A DNA stretch of 64,000 nucleotides from an uncultured Cytophagales bacterium (GTDB lineage Bacteria; Bacteroidota; Bacteroidia; Cytophagales; Thermonemataceae): positions 45,106 through 109,105 of the forward strand of contig CALEMF010000045.1 in NCBI GenBank assembly GCA_937911505.1, in the 5' to 3' direction. The notes beneath the pieces were generated by a model. It did not search any database. It was not told the origin of the DNA and worked only from the letters and a program-made list of their open reading frames with translations. The position numbers were made by a program, and so were the translations under genes. Position 1 is the stretch's first letter, and the number at the start of each line of letters is the position of its first letter. This document shows, piece after piece, positions 16,558-26,192 of this stretch.

Positions 16558-16761
16558 AGATTTATTGTGTAGTAGGATCTCGCCTTCTCGAAATCAGTAA
16601 TACGATCTGTATGACCAGCCACTCCTGATACCAAAATCTACACATCTCTTTTACAAAAGTGCGCCCATTCATCATTTATTTATGTTTTCTTTTCCTTAGG
16701 AATACACCAAAAGAGACAGGTGCTTCAGGTTGCTTTTAAGGCTTTTTTAGGTCGATCAAAA

Positions 16762-16796
16762 TAAATCAGCTCAGTAATTTCACCTTACTGAGCTGA
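16762..16796 (-). terminator. Terminator of the beta-lactamase gene
   Basis: Perfect 12-bp stem (16766-16777 with 16785-16796, 7-nt loop). On the minus strand the sequence continues TTTATTTT. Confidence 0.8.
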
Positions 16797-16813
16797 CGTT
16801 ATATTTATAACGG

Positions 16814-17725
16814 TTATTTATCGCTTGTCCAGTAGTCAAAAGCAGCTTTTGAGACCTTAGCGATGGTTTCTTCTCGCTTCTTCTGGTCATCATAAGAGTC
16901 AGAGATAAAAACCGACAGGGCTAGGTGGCGTCCATCAGGAAGTGTAATAATTCCTGCATCGTTGGTAGCCCCTGTAAATCCCTCTACTGTTCTAGAAGTA
17001 CCCGTTTTATGGATTACTTTCGTGTTAGGTGGTAGTAACCCTTTTATTCTTCTATCAAACCAAGGTGCAGCAACTGACATATATTCAGCGAGCAAGGCTT
17101 GGCTACTTTTTGATAGATAGGTACCCTCGTGAAATAACTGAAATAGCTTACTCATCGCCACGGGGGTAGCCCAGTTTTGATATTGTACAGAATCATTTAC
17201 TACCTGTACCATTTCAGTGGTTGCAATAGCGATGTTGGTAATACCTAAGTTGTGGATATGTCTTTGTACCTGAGCAGTTCCTCTAAGTAATTTTAACAGT
17301 ACATCGCAGGCGGTACCGTCGCTTTCAATATTGTAGCGTATTATCTCTTTTAAGGTAAGACGAGCCCCTTCAGGAAACTTCTCTCGTATAGGACTGTACC
17401 CTCGTTTAGGGATATACTCAGCCTTATCTATTTGGATGGTGTCTTCTAGTGAGAACTTACCTTCATCCACTTGCTTGAGCATCACCATAGCAATTGGAAA
17501 CTTATAGACACTTTGCATAGGAAACTGTTTGTCCCCATTGAGTGAGATAGACTCACCTGTCTCTATGAGTAATGCATTGATGCCTAAGTTTCCTTTTATA
17601 TTACTCTCAATCGCTTCAAACTTTGCTTGAAGAGTTTGTTGACCAAATAATATAAGAGGCGTTAATAACCACCCTAACAGGAGTAGTCCTCTAGAAGAAG
17701 CGTTTAAGCCGATTTTTAGTATCAC
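16814..17725 (-). CDS. Class A serine beta-lactamase, A2-like
   Basis: 303 residues with a signal peptide (about 1-28). The motifs are complete: SVYK at 72-75 (nucleophile Ser72), SDG at 135-137, a likely general-base Glu171 in TTEMVQ, and KTG at 240-242. The sequence type (ESDGTACD, HKTGTS) resembles the A2 branch found in Bacteroidota rather than TEM/SHV. It hydrolyses beta-lactams in the periplasm. It lies 27 bp downstream of atpA on the same strand and may be read from it. No mobile element is nearby, so it looks like a resident chromosomal gene. Confidence 0.9.
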   Translation of the reverse strand: MILKIGLNASSRGLLLLGWLLTPLILFGQQTLQAKFEAIESNIKGNLGINALLIETGESISLNGDKQFPMQSVYKFPIAMVMLKQVDEGKFSLEDTIQIDKAEYIPKRGYSPIREKFPEGARLTLKEIIRYNIESDGTACDVLLKLLRGTAQVQRHIHNLGITNIAIATTEMVQVVNDSVQYQNWATPVAMSKLFQLFHEGTYLSKSSQALLAEYMSVAAPWFDRRIKGLLPPNTKVIHKTGTSRTVEGFTGATNDAGIITLPDGRHLALSVFISDSYDDQKKREETIAKVSKAAFDYWTSDK

Positions 17726-17752
17726 AAGCTACGCTATTTCCGATGAGGTAGA

Positions 17753-19330
17753 CTATCTATAATTTTTACCCATCTGTATCGCTATCTCTTTCAATTTGGC
17801 TAGATCGTCTTTTTCTAGCTTACCTGCTTGTAGGTTGGCCAAAATAGCTTTATGCTCGACTCTTAAAGAGGCTAAGAAAGCTTCTTCAAATTCTTTTACT
17901 TTACTAACCGCTACTTCGTCCAAACCACCTTGTGTAGCTACGTAAATAATGGCTACTTGTTCTTCTACAGGTACAGGAGAAAACTGTGGTTGTTTGAGTA
18001 TCTCTAGGTTACGACGGCCGCGCTCGATCACGAGTTTTGTAGCAGCATCCAGATCAGAACCAAACTTGGCGAAGGCTTCTAGCTCACGGAACTGCGCTTG
18101 GTCAAGCTTTAGCGTACCGGCAGTCTTCTTCATTGACTTGATCTGTGCAGAACCTCCTACACGCGATACAGAAATACCTACGTTGATAGCAGGACGAATA
18201 CCTGCGTTGAATAGGTTAGACTCTAAGAAGATCTGTCCGTCGGTAATAGAGATTACATTGGTAGGGATGTAGGCGGATACGTCACCCGCTTGCGTTTCGA
18301 TAATGGGTAAAGCCGTTAATGAGCCGCCTCCTTTCACTTTTCCTTTCAAGGAAGTAGGTAGGTCGTTCATTTGGCTGGCGACATCATCAGAGTCAATAAT
18401 CTTGGCTGCACGCTCCAACAAACGAGAGTGTAAGTAGAATACATCTCCGGGGTAAGCTTCACGTCCGGGAGGTCTACGGAGTAGAAGAGAAACCTCTCTA
18501 TAAGCTACTGCTTGTTTAGAAAGATCGTCATAAATTACTAAAGCAGGACGACCTGTATCACGGAAGTACTCTCCGATGGCAGCCCCTGTAAAAGGCGCAA
18601 AAAACTGCATAGGAGCAGGATCTGCGGCACTCGCAGCGACTACGACTGTATACGCCATAGCACCTGCTTTTTCTAACTCTGCTACTACTTGTGCTACAGT
18701 AGATGCCTTTTGTCCACAGGCTACATAAATACAGAAAACAGGCGCTCCTTTATCGTAAAATTCTTTTTGGTTAATAATAGTATCTAACGCTACAGTGGTT
18801 TTACCCGTCTGACGATCCCCAATGATGAGCTCACGTTGTCCTCTACCGATGGGAATCATGGCGTCAATGGCTTTGATACCTGTTTGTAAAGGCTCATTTA
18901 CCGGCTGGCGGTAAATTACCCCTGGTGCTTTTCTCTCCAAAGGCATATCAAATAACTCTCCTGTAAGGTCGCCTTTTCCATCAATGGGTTCTCCTAGAGT
19001 GTTTACTACTCTTCCTAGCATACTCTCTCCTACCTTGATACTAGCGATTTCCTTGGTTCTCTTTACGGTATCGCCTTCTTTCACATCTCCTGTACCTAAT
19101 AGTACAGCTCCTACGTTGTCCTCTTCTAGATTGAGAGCGAGTGCCTTCAAGCCGTTATCAAGCGATAATAACTCGCCGTATTGTACTTTAGTGAGTCCAT
19201 AAATACGCGCCACGCCATCTCCTACCTGAAGTACAGTTCCTACTTCTTCTAATTCGGCATCTGTCTTGACGTTAGAAAGCTGTTCGCGTAGTATTGCGGA
19301 GACCTCGTCAGGTCGTACATTTATAGCCAT
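17753..19330 (-). CDS. atpA: ATP synthase F1 subunit alpha
   Basis: 525 residues, the usual length. The Walker A loop GDRQTGKT is near residue 172, and the alpha-subunit stretch [25 protein letters not shown] follows. The N-terminal beta-barrel ([11 protein letters not shown]) is intact. It forms the non-catalytic nucleotide-binding subunit of F1. Unusually it stands alone: there is no atpH upstream or atpG downstream. Its neighbours are the prfA paralogue and a beta-lactamase. Confidence 0.97.
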   Translation of the reverse strand: MAINVRPDEVSAILREQLSNVKTDAELEEVGTVLQVGDGVARIYGLTKVQYGELLSLDNGLKALALNLEEDNVGAVLLGTGDVKEGDTVKRTKEIASIKVGESMLGRVVNTLGEPIDGKGDLTGELFDMPLERKAPGVIYRQPVNEPLQTGIKAIDAMIPIGRGQRELIIGDRQTGKTTVALDTIINQKEFYDKGAPVFCIYVACGQKASTVAQVVAELEKAGAMAYTVVVAASAADPAPMQFFAPFTGAAIGEYFRDTGRPALVIYDDLSKQAVAYREVSLLLRRPPGREAYPGDVFYLHSRLLERAAKIIDSDDVASQMNDLPTSLKGKVKGGGSLTALPIIETQAGDVSAYIPTNVISITDGQIFLESNLFNAGIRPAINVGISVSRVGGSAQIKSMKKTAGTLKLDQAQFRELEAFAKFGSDLDAATKLVIERGRRNLEILKQPQFSPVPVEEQVAIIYVATQGGLDEVAVSKVKEFEEAFLASLRVEHKAILANLQAGKLEKDDLAKLKEIAIQMGKNYR

Positions 19331-19371
19331 AATCTTATATTAAAATGTAATGTTTGCCTTAAAATTAGGCA

Positions 19372-19379
19372 CAAATCTA
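19372..19379 (-). promoter_or_regulatory. Possible -7 box of the atpA promoter
   Basis: TAGATTTG on the minus strand matches TAnnTTTG 42 bases before the atpA start. I do not see a clear TTTG at the expected distance upstream, so the call is tentative. Confidence 0.4.
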
Positions 19380-19467
19380 TGAATTATTTTAAAAATACTA
19401 TTGTACTATTGGGATTATTTTCGATGAGTGATTTATTTTTATCTCAGCGTTTTAAGCGGATGTTTTC

Positions 19468-19605
19468 TCAAGGTGTAAGGTTTACTTTATCTAATTGAAT
19501 AATGAGTGGTTCTAAGCCATCTGCTAGTGTACTTTCCAAGGCCTGGCTCTGTCCGTCAATCCGTTGATCTACCACTGTATTATTTTGAAAATTGTAGGTA
19601 CGTAC
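19468..19605 (-). pseudogene. In-frame continuation of the prfA paralogue past its TAA
   Basis: Directly after the TAA at 19606-19608 the same frame stays open for 45 codons to TGA (19468-19470). The translation begins VRTYNFQNNTVVDQRID and ends in an ADGLEPLIIQLDKVNL-like helix. This parallels the prfA C-terminus [17 protein letters not shown]...[12 protein letters not shown] in order and spacing. It is either the severed C-terminal part of a nonsense-mutated gene or sequence translated by stop-codon readthrough. Confidence 0.75.
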
Positions 19606-20115
19606 TTACTGCTTCTTTGCGGTCAACGCTTCTTGCTGGAGCTTTGCTGCCAAAATTTGTCGTGGAATCTCTTCTCCTAGTGATCGATAGGCTCGTACTG
19701 CAATACCCGTAGGGGTATGTTCAAGCTTTATTTTTGCTTCTTGAGAAGCTTCTGGTGTTATTACTAGCTCATTTTCTGGTATTGTAATCCCTTCCTTTAA
19801 AGAAAAGATATTTACTTGTGCAAAAGACATATGCAAGCGTTGATCAAGATCTTGAGGTGGTACTCTTATCATACGATGTATACCAGACTCATATTGTAAG
19901 TACTGTTGAGCCTTCTCTCCTGAAACTACCCAAACAACGTGTATCAATCCCTCCTCTACATATGCTTCAACAATATTGACTTCTACGATAGCCCATTTTT
20001 TTCTTTGAGCCAATGCGTAATACATATCGTGCAATAACTTTACAGCCACATAAGCTTCGTCACCTCCGAAGGAGGCGATGATTTCCAAAGCAACTCGCTG
20101 TGTGTGCTTCCCCAT
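19606..20115 (-). CDS. Truncated RF1 paralogue lacking GGQ and codon-recognition motifs
   Basis: 169 residues, ending at TAA. It aligns with the middle of the adjacent PrfA: LEIIASFGGDEAYVAV matches [28 protein letters not shown] matches [12 protein letters not shown], and LEHTPTGIAV matches [10 protein letters not shown]. The N-terminal helical domain of RF1 is absent. The codon-reading motif PKT is replaced by PPQ (86-88). The loop that carries GGQ is deleted: residues 119-130 run straight from ITPEASQEAKIKLEH. It therefore should not read stop codons or release peptides. It begins 16 bases after prfA stops, on the same strand, so it is very likely cotranscribed. Release-factor-like sequence continues in frame beyond its TAA. 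Confidence 0.8.
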   Translation of the reverse strand: MGKHTQRVALEIIASFGGDEAYVAVKLLHDMYYALAQRKKWAIVEVNIVEAYVEEGLIHVVWVVSGEKAQQYLQYESGIHRMIRVPPQDLDQRLHMSFAQVNIFSLKEGITIPENELVITPEASQEAKIKLEHTPTGIAVRAYRSLGEEIPRQILAAKLQQEALTAKKQ

Positions 20116-20131
20116 GCCTGCAATAATTACC

Positions 20132-21217
20132 TTATTCGTCTAAAGATCCTTCTTTGAGTTTTTCAGCGTTATCTGCAATTCTTAGTTCTTCAATAAACTG
20201 CTCTAGATCACCATCCATCACAGCACTTAGGTTATAAACGGTAAATCCAATACGGTGGTCTGTTACACGACTTTGTGGATAATTATACGTTCTAATTTTC
20301 TCAGAACGATCTCCTGATTTTACAATCGATTTACGCGCAGAGCTAATTTCACTTTGTTGCTTTTCTACCTCCATTTCATAGAGTCTCGTTTTGAGCATCT
20401 TCATAGCACGCTCTCGGTTGGCCAATTGGGAGCGCTCTACTTGGCAAGTAATCACAATGCCTGTAGGTTTGTGTGTAAGCTGTACTTTGGTTTCTACCTT
20501 ATTTACATTTTGACCACCTGCTCCACCCGAGCGAGAAGTTTGTATTTCTATATCGGCTGGATTGATTTCAATGTCTGTATCTACGTCATCTACCTCTGGT
20601 AGTACTACTACCGAAGCGGCAGAAGTGTGTACACGCCCTTGCGACTCTGTTTTAGGGACACGCTGTACCCGATGTACACCCGACTCGAACTTCATCATCC
20701 CATATACTTCTTCTCCTGAGATCGCTAAGACTAGTTGCTTGTAGCTGCCTTCTACGGTTCCTTCCATCACATCTACTACTTCTACTTTCCATTTCTGTTT
20801 TTCAGAAAAACGATCGTACATGCGATACAAGTCGCCCGCAAAAATAGCAGCCTCATCACCACCAGCAGTAGCACGAATTTCTAGTATAATGTTTTTGTCG
20901 TCGTTGGGATCTTTGGGAATCAAGAGCTGCTTGATGTCTTCTTCAAGGGCTTCTTTTCGGGGATCAAGCTCATCAAGCTCCATTTTGGCCATATCTCTAA
21001 ATTCCTCATCTTTCTCATTGGCGATGACCTCCTTAGCATTTTCTATATTACTCAATACCTCTTGGTAAGCCTTGTATTTATTAACGATCTTCTCTAGGTC
21101 TTTATACTCTTTGGTAAGTTTAGCAAAGACTTTCATGTCTTCCATGGCTTCCGGTTGTATTAATAGCTTTCCTACCTCTTCAAATCGTTCCTTTATGGCT
21201 TCTAATTTATCAATCAT
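20132..21217 (-). CDS. prfA: Peptide chain release factor 1
   Basis: 361 residues, normal RF1 length. GGDEA lies at 119-123. The tripeptide anticodon PKT (188-190, in VPKTESQGR) corresponds to the PxT motif of RF1. The catalytic GGQ is at 234-236 in [11 protein letters not shown]. The C-terminal [16 protein letters not shown] is conserved. It recognises UAA and UAG in the ribosomal A site and hydrolyses peptidyl-tRNA. The truncated paralogue follows 16 bases downstream. Confidence 0.97.
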   Translation of the reverse strand: MIDKLEAIKERFEEVGKLLIQPEAMEDMKVFAKLTKEYKDLEKIVNKYKAYQEVLSNIENAKEVIANEKDEEFRDMAKMELDELDPRKEALEEDIKQLLIPKDPNDDKNIILEIRATAGGDEAAIFAGDLYRMYDRFSEKQKWKVEVVDVMEGTVEGSYKQLVLAISGEEVYGMMKFESGVHRVQRVPKTESQGRVHTSAASVVVLPEVDDVDTDIEINPADIEIQTSRSGGAGGQNVNKVETKVQLTHKPTGIVITCQVERSQLANRERAMKMLKTRLYEMEVEKQQSEISSARKSIVKSGDRSEKIRTYNYPQSRVTDHRIGFTVYNLSAVMDGDLEQFIEELRIADNAEKLKEGSLDE

Positions 21218-21360
21218 GTTGGGCTATCCTTAAAACTAAAACCATAAAGTTAATAATTTTCGGGGTATGTCGTATAGGCTGGGTATGAAAATAATTCCTG
21301 TAGAAGTCTACCACAAAAACACCCACTAAATAATTACTTGCTGTACGTTTACATAACGCT

Positions 21361-22086
21361 TTACTCGCTCAACAAAACAGCCTCGGTAATTTCACTCAAG
21401 TCAAGCTCCATTTCATAGTATATTTTAAACCTACCATTGATGCGATCTTCATCGGTAATGTCAGGGAAGCGTTGGTAGGAAGTACCTTCACTAGGAGGCC
21501 AAGCGGCAGAAGAAATCTCGAAAGCTAGGTTTCCCTCATTAAAGCCTATTTTAGTAATTTCCAGTGTATTCGTTCTACCATCATTGGTACGCGCTGTTAC
21601 GAACGTTCCTTTCATAATTTCGCCACTCTCTGCATTAATCTTGGTGATAATAGATACTTTTAGTCCGCCACCCATTGCATAGCTGTTGGCATATACATTC
21701 GAGAAGGCGCCTTCTTGAACACGCTTCCTAGTGATGTAGTCATTGTTGTTGCTTCCGCCATCCACTGTAAATACCACCCAAGGGTTTCCTTCATTGTCTA
21801 TGGTGACTAAGACTGCCCGTCCGTCTACTGGTGTACTTTCGTAAATATATCTCCATATCTCATTACCATCAGCGTCTACTTTTCGCACAAAGGCATCTTG
21901 ATTGTCGGCTTGTACTTGATCAAAACCCACTGTATAAGTATTCCCTTGGTTATCGGTTGCTTCTGCATTATTGGTAAGGCCATCGGGAACAGGTGAGCCA
22001 TTTGTATTGGGATCGACGTCATCATCACTACAAGCAGCTATTAGTAATGATAATAGCAGGATTGTGTATGTTATAGTATGCTTCAT
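21361..22086 (-). CDS. Putative lipoprotein with propeller-like repeat
   Basis: 241 residues. Signal peptide with lipobox LLIAAC, Cys19, followed by an Asp-rich linker (CSDDDVDPNTNG). The stretch NQGNTYTVGF, DAFVRKVDADGNEIWRY and VTIDNEGNPWVV resembles SBBP-type beta-propeller repeats. The C-terminal half has no recognisable domain. It is probably surface or periplasmic. It follows the ABC permease gene by 61 bp on the same strand. Confidence 0.6.
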   Translation of the reverse strand: MKHTITYTILLLSLLIAACSDDDVDPNTNGSPVPDGLTNNAEATDNQGNTYTVGFDQVQADNQDAFVRKVDADGNEIWRYIYESTPVDGRAVLVTIDNEGNPWVVFTVDGGSNNNDYITRKRVQEGAFSNVYANSYAMGGGLKVSIITKINAESGEIMKGTFVTARTNDGRTNTLEITKIGFNEGNLAFEISSAAWPPSEGTSYQRFPDITDEDRINGRFKIYYEMELDLSEITEAVLLSE

Positions 22087-22147
22087 AATTTAACTATTTG
22101 TTTTGTGTAAAGATACAGGCTTTCCAACTGTTTTCAAATAGGCAAAC

Positions 22148-23410
22148 CTATTCATATCTTAGCGACTCGATAGGATTATTACGAGCTGCTTTACGTGCGG
22201 GTTGTATTCCAAAAAAGATACCTGTAAAGGTGGCGATCACAAAAGCCCAGAAGACACCTACCAAACTTATAACGACAGGTATATCAGCCACCTTATTAAT
22301 AGTAATTCCCATACCAATGCCTAGTAGAATACCGATTAAACCACCCAAGAAACAAATGAGTATAGCTTCTGCTAAGAACTGTGTGATAATATCCTGCCGG
22401 GTGGCACCTGCTACTATACGTACGCCTAATTCTCTCGTACGTTCTGAGGCAGAAGCATACATAATGTTCATAATACCAATGCCGCCTACGAGTAATGAAA
22501 TACCTGCAATAGCACCCAGCACAATATTGAATAACCTTCTTGTCTTTCTTTGGCGTTTAATGAGTTCTTCAGGAACGATTACCTTATAGTAGTTTTGCTG
22601 AGGATGTCGCCGAGCCAACATTTGATTGACCACCTGCGCAGTGGCTACCAGTTGCTCTGAATGAGCTACCTTTATAATGATTCTATCTAATTCATGGTTG
22701 ATCTGCGCCTTTTTTGTTTGAGGGGTTTGATTAAAGCGTAGGATAAACGATTTCATGGGTACACAAACAGCCCAATCTGTACTAGCCACGCCTATTTCCT
22801 TGGCTAATTTAGCATTAATCAACTTTTCTTCGAGTACACCTATCACTTTCATCCAGTACTTCCCACACTTTATGTATTTACCTAGGGCATTTTCTGTACT
22901 AAAGAACTTAATCGCTACTTTTTTTCCAATGATACAGACAGCATCTCCTCTGCTTAGTTGTGTAGCAGCAAAAGGTCTTCCCCAAGCAAAAGAAGATTGA
23001 TGAATTTCAAAAAAGTCTGCTTCTACGCCTATAAGGCTTACTGCGGCTTGTTTACGTTTGTATATAGCGTTCAACGCTAAACTCGATTCTGGACTAATGG
23101 CCACTAGGTTGGGAAGTACACTGCTAATTGCTTGGGCATCTTCTGGGGTAAGTCCTTTGTTTCTCAAAACGTGCTCGTTGCTCACCTGTTTAAAAGCGCC
23201 TGCTTTTAAAGCACGAATATAGAGATTGTGCGTTCCTACTGCCTCCATTTGTTTATTAATCTCCTCGCGTGTGCCTTGGCCAATGGCTAGCATTGCTACT
23301 ACTGATGCTACGCCAAAAACAACTCCTAAAGTGGTGAGCAAGGCTCGTAACTTATTTTCTAGTATGGCTTGGTAGGCTAAGGTTATGTTAAGGAAATAAC
23401 GATGAAGCAT
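22148..23410 (-). CDS. MacB/FtsX-type ABC transporter permease
   Basis: 420 residues. One N-terminal transmembrane helix (about 20-45, LRALLTTLGVVFGVASVVAML), a large periplasmic MacB_PCD-type domain (about 50-285), and three C-terminal helices with the FtsX signature (ASERTRELGVRIVAGATRQDII). This is the typical MacB permease topology. The HlyD-type adaptor gene lies upstream on the same strand. No ATPase gene is in this window; it would have to be encoded elsewhere. Function in export of a peptide, lipid or drug cannot be narrowed. Confidence 0.9.
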   Translation of the reverse strand: MLHRYFLNITLAYQAILENKLRALLTTLGVVFGVASVVAMLAIGQGTREEINKQMEAVGTHNLYIRALKAGAFKQVSNEHVLRNKGLTPEDAQAISSVLPNLVAISPESSLALNAIYKRKQAAVSLIGVEADFFEIHQSSFAWGRPFAATQLSRGDAVCIIGKKVAIKFFSTENALGKYIKCGKYWMKVIGVLEEKLINAKLAKEIGVASTDWAVCVPMKSFILRFNQTPQTKKAQINHELDRIIIKVAHSEQLVATAQVVNQMLARRHPQQNYYKVIVPEELIKRQRKTRRLFNIVLGAIAGISLLVGGIGIMNIMYASASERTRELGVRIVAGATRQDIITQFLAEAILICFLGGLIGILLGIGMGITINKVADIPVVISLVGVFWAFVIATFTGIFFGIQPARKAARNNPIESLRYE

Positions 23411-23439
23411 AGCTTGAGAGCATATTTAAATTTTCCTAA

Positions 23440-23634
23440 CTATCTGTTTTTAAAATCGGTATAGGTGCGTAGGCCTGAAAATCCAGCGGGGAGGCGGGTT
23501 GGTTTGTGGGTAGAAGCTTTGGATTTTCTTGATTTTTTGGTTCGTTTTTCATCAAGAACCGGAACGAAGTGGAGTTCAGCGAAGCTAAAAAATGAACGAA
23601 AGGCAAATTGAAGCATAATTGATGAAAATTTCAT
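23440..23634. repeat. Probable intergenic repeat element between adaptor and permease genes
   Basis: The base composition differs from its surroundings: a G-rich piece near 23480-23510 followed by the T-rich stretch near 23520-23565 (TTGGATTTTCTTGATTTTTT). The right end (about 23585-23605) carries AAAAAATGAACGAAAGG, partly inverted relative to TTCGTTTTTCATC at 23543-23555. It resembles short dispersed intergenic repeats seen in Cytophagales and related genomes. Only one copy is in the window, so repetition is not shown here. Confidence 0.4.
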
Positions 23635-23667
23635 GAAATGTTAATTTTTAAACATGTTCTAAGAAGA

Positions 23668-24936
23668 TTATCCCATTTTACCCTTTTTTTTCAAACGCAC
23701 AAGCTCTTTGCTATCTGCGTTGGCTGGCTTAGAGAGGTACACTTTATCTTCGGCTTCTAGCCCCTTCAAAATGATCACTTGGGTATCATTCGTCTGACCT
23801 ACCTCTACCTGTTTTTTAATAACTCTTCCACTGTTTTTCACAAATACGTACGATTCTCCCGCCTTATTCGTATGTAAACACTCGAGTGGAAGGTAAGTAA
23901 CTTGTTTCGTTTCATAGCAAATAATCTTGTTGCTGGTAGTCATCGTAGGTCTAATGCCCTTATCTTTCTCTGTTAGCTCTACCAATACCTCAAATACCTT
24001 TACACTGCTTCCTTCCTGTAATTCTCCTACATTAGCAATTCGAATTACCTTTCCCATTATTTTTTTATCTGGGAAAGCATCTACTCCTACCACTACTTTT
24101 TGCCCAACTTTGATGCGGCTAATATCAATCTCATTCACAAAGGTTCTGGATATCATGGTGGATAAGTCCGGTAAAGTTGCCACTACCGGATCAAATGCAT
24201 CAATCTGGCTTCCTATGGTACGCCGTTCTCCTTGCCAATCTCTTGTGTAAATTACCATACCATCCTCAGGTGCTTTAATGGTAAAGTTTTCTATCAGTAC
24301 TTTAACCGCTTGCTGCTTACGATTTTCTTCTTCTAGTAAGCTAGCTACTTCATATATCTTCGTGGCAGACTGCTGCCTCTTTAATTGATAATTTCCCTTT
24401 GCTTGTTGGTAGTTTCTGGTAGCTTTCTCTAAGGCTAGTTCAGCTTGCTTGATTTCGGCAGGTGCTTCGTACTTCAACCCTTTTAGATAGTTTTGTTTCT
24501 CTTTAAGTGCATAGTATCGGTTGGCTAGCTCTTCTCTTTCTTGTCGTAAGGAAATAGAAGTATCCAATACCCCTTGCCTGAGTAAGTTTTGTAATTTTTG
24601 TATTTCTACCTCTACGGTACGCATTTTCTCCAATACGTCTGCCTTATCTAATGAGGCAACATAATCTCCTTTTTTTACTTCTGTACCTTCTGGAACTAAG
24701 TCTGCTATCTTTATCTTGAATAAGACGCCTGCCGAACGAAGGGCATCGGGAGCATTGATTTTCACTGAATTCTTTGCTTCTAATTCTCCTGTAGTGACAA
24801 CGGCTATTTCAAAAGGGCCTTTTTTTACAGAAACAATTAGATCAGATTCTTCAGGAGGATCGAAGTTGATCCAAAATGCCACGAGAAAGAGAAATATAAC
24901 AGAGCTGGTGGTAATATATATAGCTCTTTTACCCAT
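23668..24936 (-). CDS. HlyD/MacA-type periplasmic adaptor
   Basis: 422 residues. One N-terminal membrane anchor (about 7-24), lipoyl-like half motifs (NSVKINAP... and FTIKAPEDGMVIYTRDW), a coiled-coil hairpin between about residues 100 and 215, and beta-barrel plus membrane-proximal domains in the C-terminal half. It would link the downstream MacB-type permease to an outer-membrane exit duct. It is on the same strand as the permease, 257 bp away, with a probable repeat element between. Confidence 0.9.
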   Translation of the reverse strand: MGKRAIYITTSSVIFLFLVAFWINFDPPEESDLIVSVKKGPFEIAVVTTGELEAKNSVKINAPDALRSAGVLFKIKIADLVPEGTEVKKGDYVASLDKADVLEKMRTVEVEIQKLQNLLRQGVLDTSISLRQEREELANRYYALKEKQNYLKGLKYEAPAEIKQAELALEKATRNYQQAKGNYQLKRQQSATKIYEVASLLEEENRKQQAVKVLIENFTIKAPEDGMVIYTRDWQGERRTIGSQIDAFDPVVATLPDLSTMISRTFVNEIDISRIKVGQKVVVGVDAFPDKKIMGKVIRIANVGELQEGSSVKVFEVLVELTEKDKGIRPTMTTSNKIICYETKQVTYLPLECLHTNKAGESYVFVKNSGRVIKKQVEVGQTNDTQVIILKGLEAEDKVYLSKPANADSKELVRLKKKGKMG

Positions 24937-25088
24937 ATAGATTTACTTAAAATAGACTAGGTGCGAGCAAGTAAATGCCTGATTGTACTCTTTACTAAAA
25001 CGCTGAGTGACACTAACAAATAAACTTTAAATAGGAGAAAAAAGCAAATAGTATTTGCCTTTTGATCATCTCTTCTTCCCCTTATTCA

Positions 25089-26192
25089 TCAAGCGTAAAA
25101 AAATATAAGAAGGTTCACCAGTGCAGTAGTAGCAGAAACCCCTCCGTAGTAAGCACCGATTGCAAAGCCTACTTGTCCTTTTGAAAAACGACTTAGTACG
25201 AAAGAAAGAGCGCTGATTGAAAGCAAGCTAAAAATCATCCCAGCGAGTATGAGTAAAAGATAATGCACAAAGGGTATACTTAGTAGATAAGTCAAAATGA
25301 TGATCGACACGGACACTATACTACCTACCCTTAGGGCTTTTGCAGTACCTATACTATTGATAAAAATACTGATAGGTACAGAAGCAAGCGCAGAGAATAG
25401 TAGCATAATGGCCTGTAGGGAATCGTCATTAGACACATTTAATATGTTTGTCATTCGATTGGGCACAGCGAAAAGAAGAGTAGCTTTAAAGAGACCTGTC
25501 AATAAACCAACCACAAACAAAGTAACTATAGAAAGTTGCTTGTATGATACTTTTTTTTGCTTTACGTGGGCTTTTTCGACAGTATGTAAACTTACACTTC
25601 TCAATACTACACCAGCTACTAAGAGGAGTACACCTCCCAATGCAAAGACAATCCCTACTCCAAAACGATTGAATAGAGGAATGACAAATGGCTCGAGTGT
25701 GTACACAAAGCCAAACACCATAGATAAAATCGCTGCTACTTTTGGAAACTTCTTTACAGGGGTGAAAGTATCTATCAGCGAAATAGCAGGACTGTGAAAG
25801 GTACTCATAGCCGCTAACCAAAGGAGTACCAATACTGGCAGCACCCACCTAAAGCTTTCTTGTGCGTTTGTAAAAATAGACAAGCTCACCGCCATAAAAA
25901 TGATAGCAGCAAAGGCAATACCTGAAATAATAAGAGGAAACTGACTTCCTCTCTTGCGAACCAGCCAATCGGCTAGCTTACCAGAAATAGGATGAAAAAG
26001 TGCACCAATGATCCCTTGGGCTACAATAAGTAGAGAAGCCAAAGCTGTAAACTGAAATCTTTCTAATAATACGGGTTGGTATTTTTCGTAGGCCAACCAA
26101 CCAATCGTAATAGTACCTTCTAAAGCCGCTAGCCCCCAGATGGCTCGCCAAGCAGTGGCTTCTTTCGGACGTGTTAAAGCAGATGTATCCAT
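25089..26192 (-). CDS. Major facilitator superfamily transporter
   Basis: About 367 residues from ATG 26192 (MDTSALTRPKE); a start at 26261 would add 23 residues unlike a transporter N-terminus. Roughly ten to twelve hydrophobic segments are visible, with the central charged loop near residues 185-195 (VEKAHVKQKKVSYKQ) between two halves. The KLADWLVRKRG loop resembles MFS motif A. The substrate is unknown. It is divergent from hemH. Confidence 0.85.
   Translation of the reverse strand: MDTSALTRPKEATAWRAIWGLAALEGTITIGWLAYEKYQPVLLERFQFTALASLLIVAQGIIGALFHPISGKLADWLVRKRGSQFPLIISGIAFAAIIFMAVSLSIFTNAQESFRWVLPVLVLLWLAAMSTFHSPAISLIDTFTPVKKFPKVAAILSMVFGFVYTLEPFVIPLFNRFGVGIVFALGGVLLLVAGVVLRSVSLHTVEKAHVKQKKVSYKQLSIVTLFVVGLLTGLFKATLLFAVPNRMTNILNVSNDDSLQAIMLLFSALASVPISIFINSIGTAKALRVGSIVSVSIIILTYLLSIPFVHYLLLILAGMIFSLLSISALSFVLSRFSKGQVGFAIGAYYGGVSATTALVNLLIFFYA

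Noticed and set aside
19606..20115. The RF1 paralogue as a PrfH-type RNA-repair release factor
   Set aside because: PrfH keeps a GGQ motif and is usually linked to rtcB; this protein has lost GGQ and is linked to prfA.
23440..23634. 64-codon minus-strand frame in the intergenic repeat
   Set aside because: Very basic, no start context, and the DNA looks like a repeat rather than a gene.
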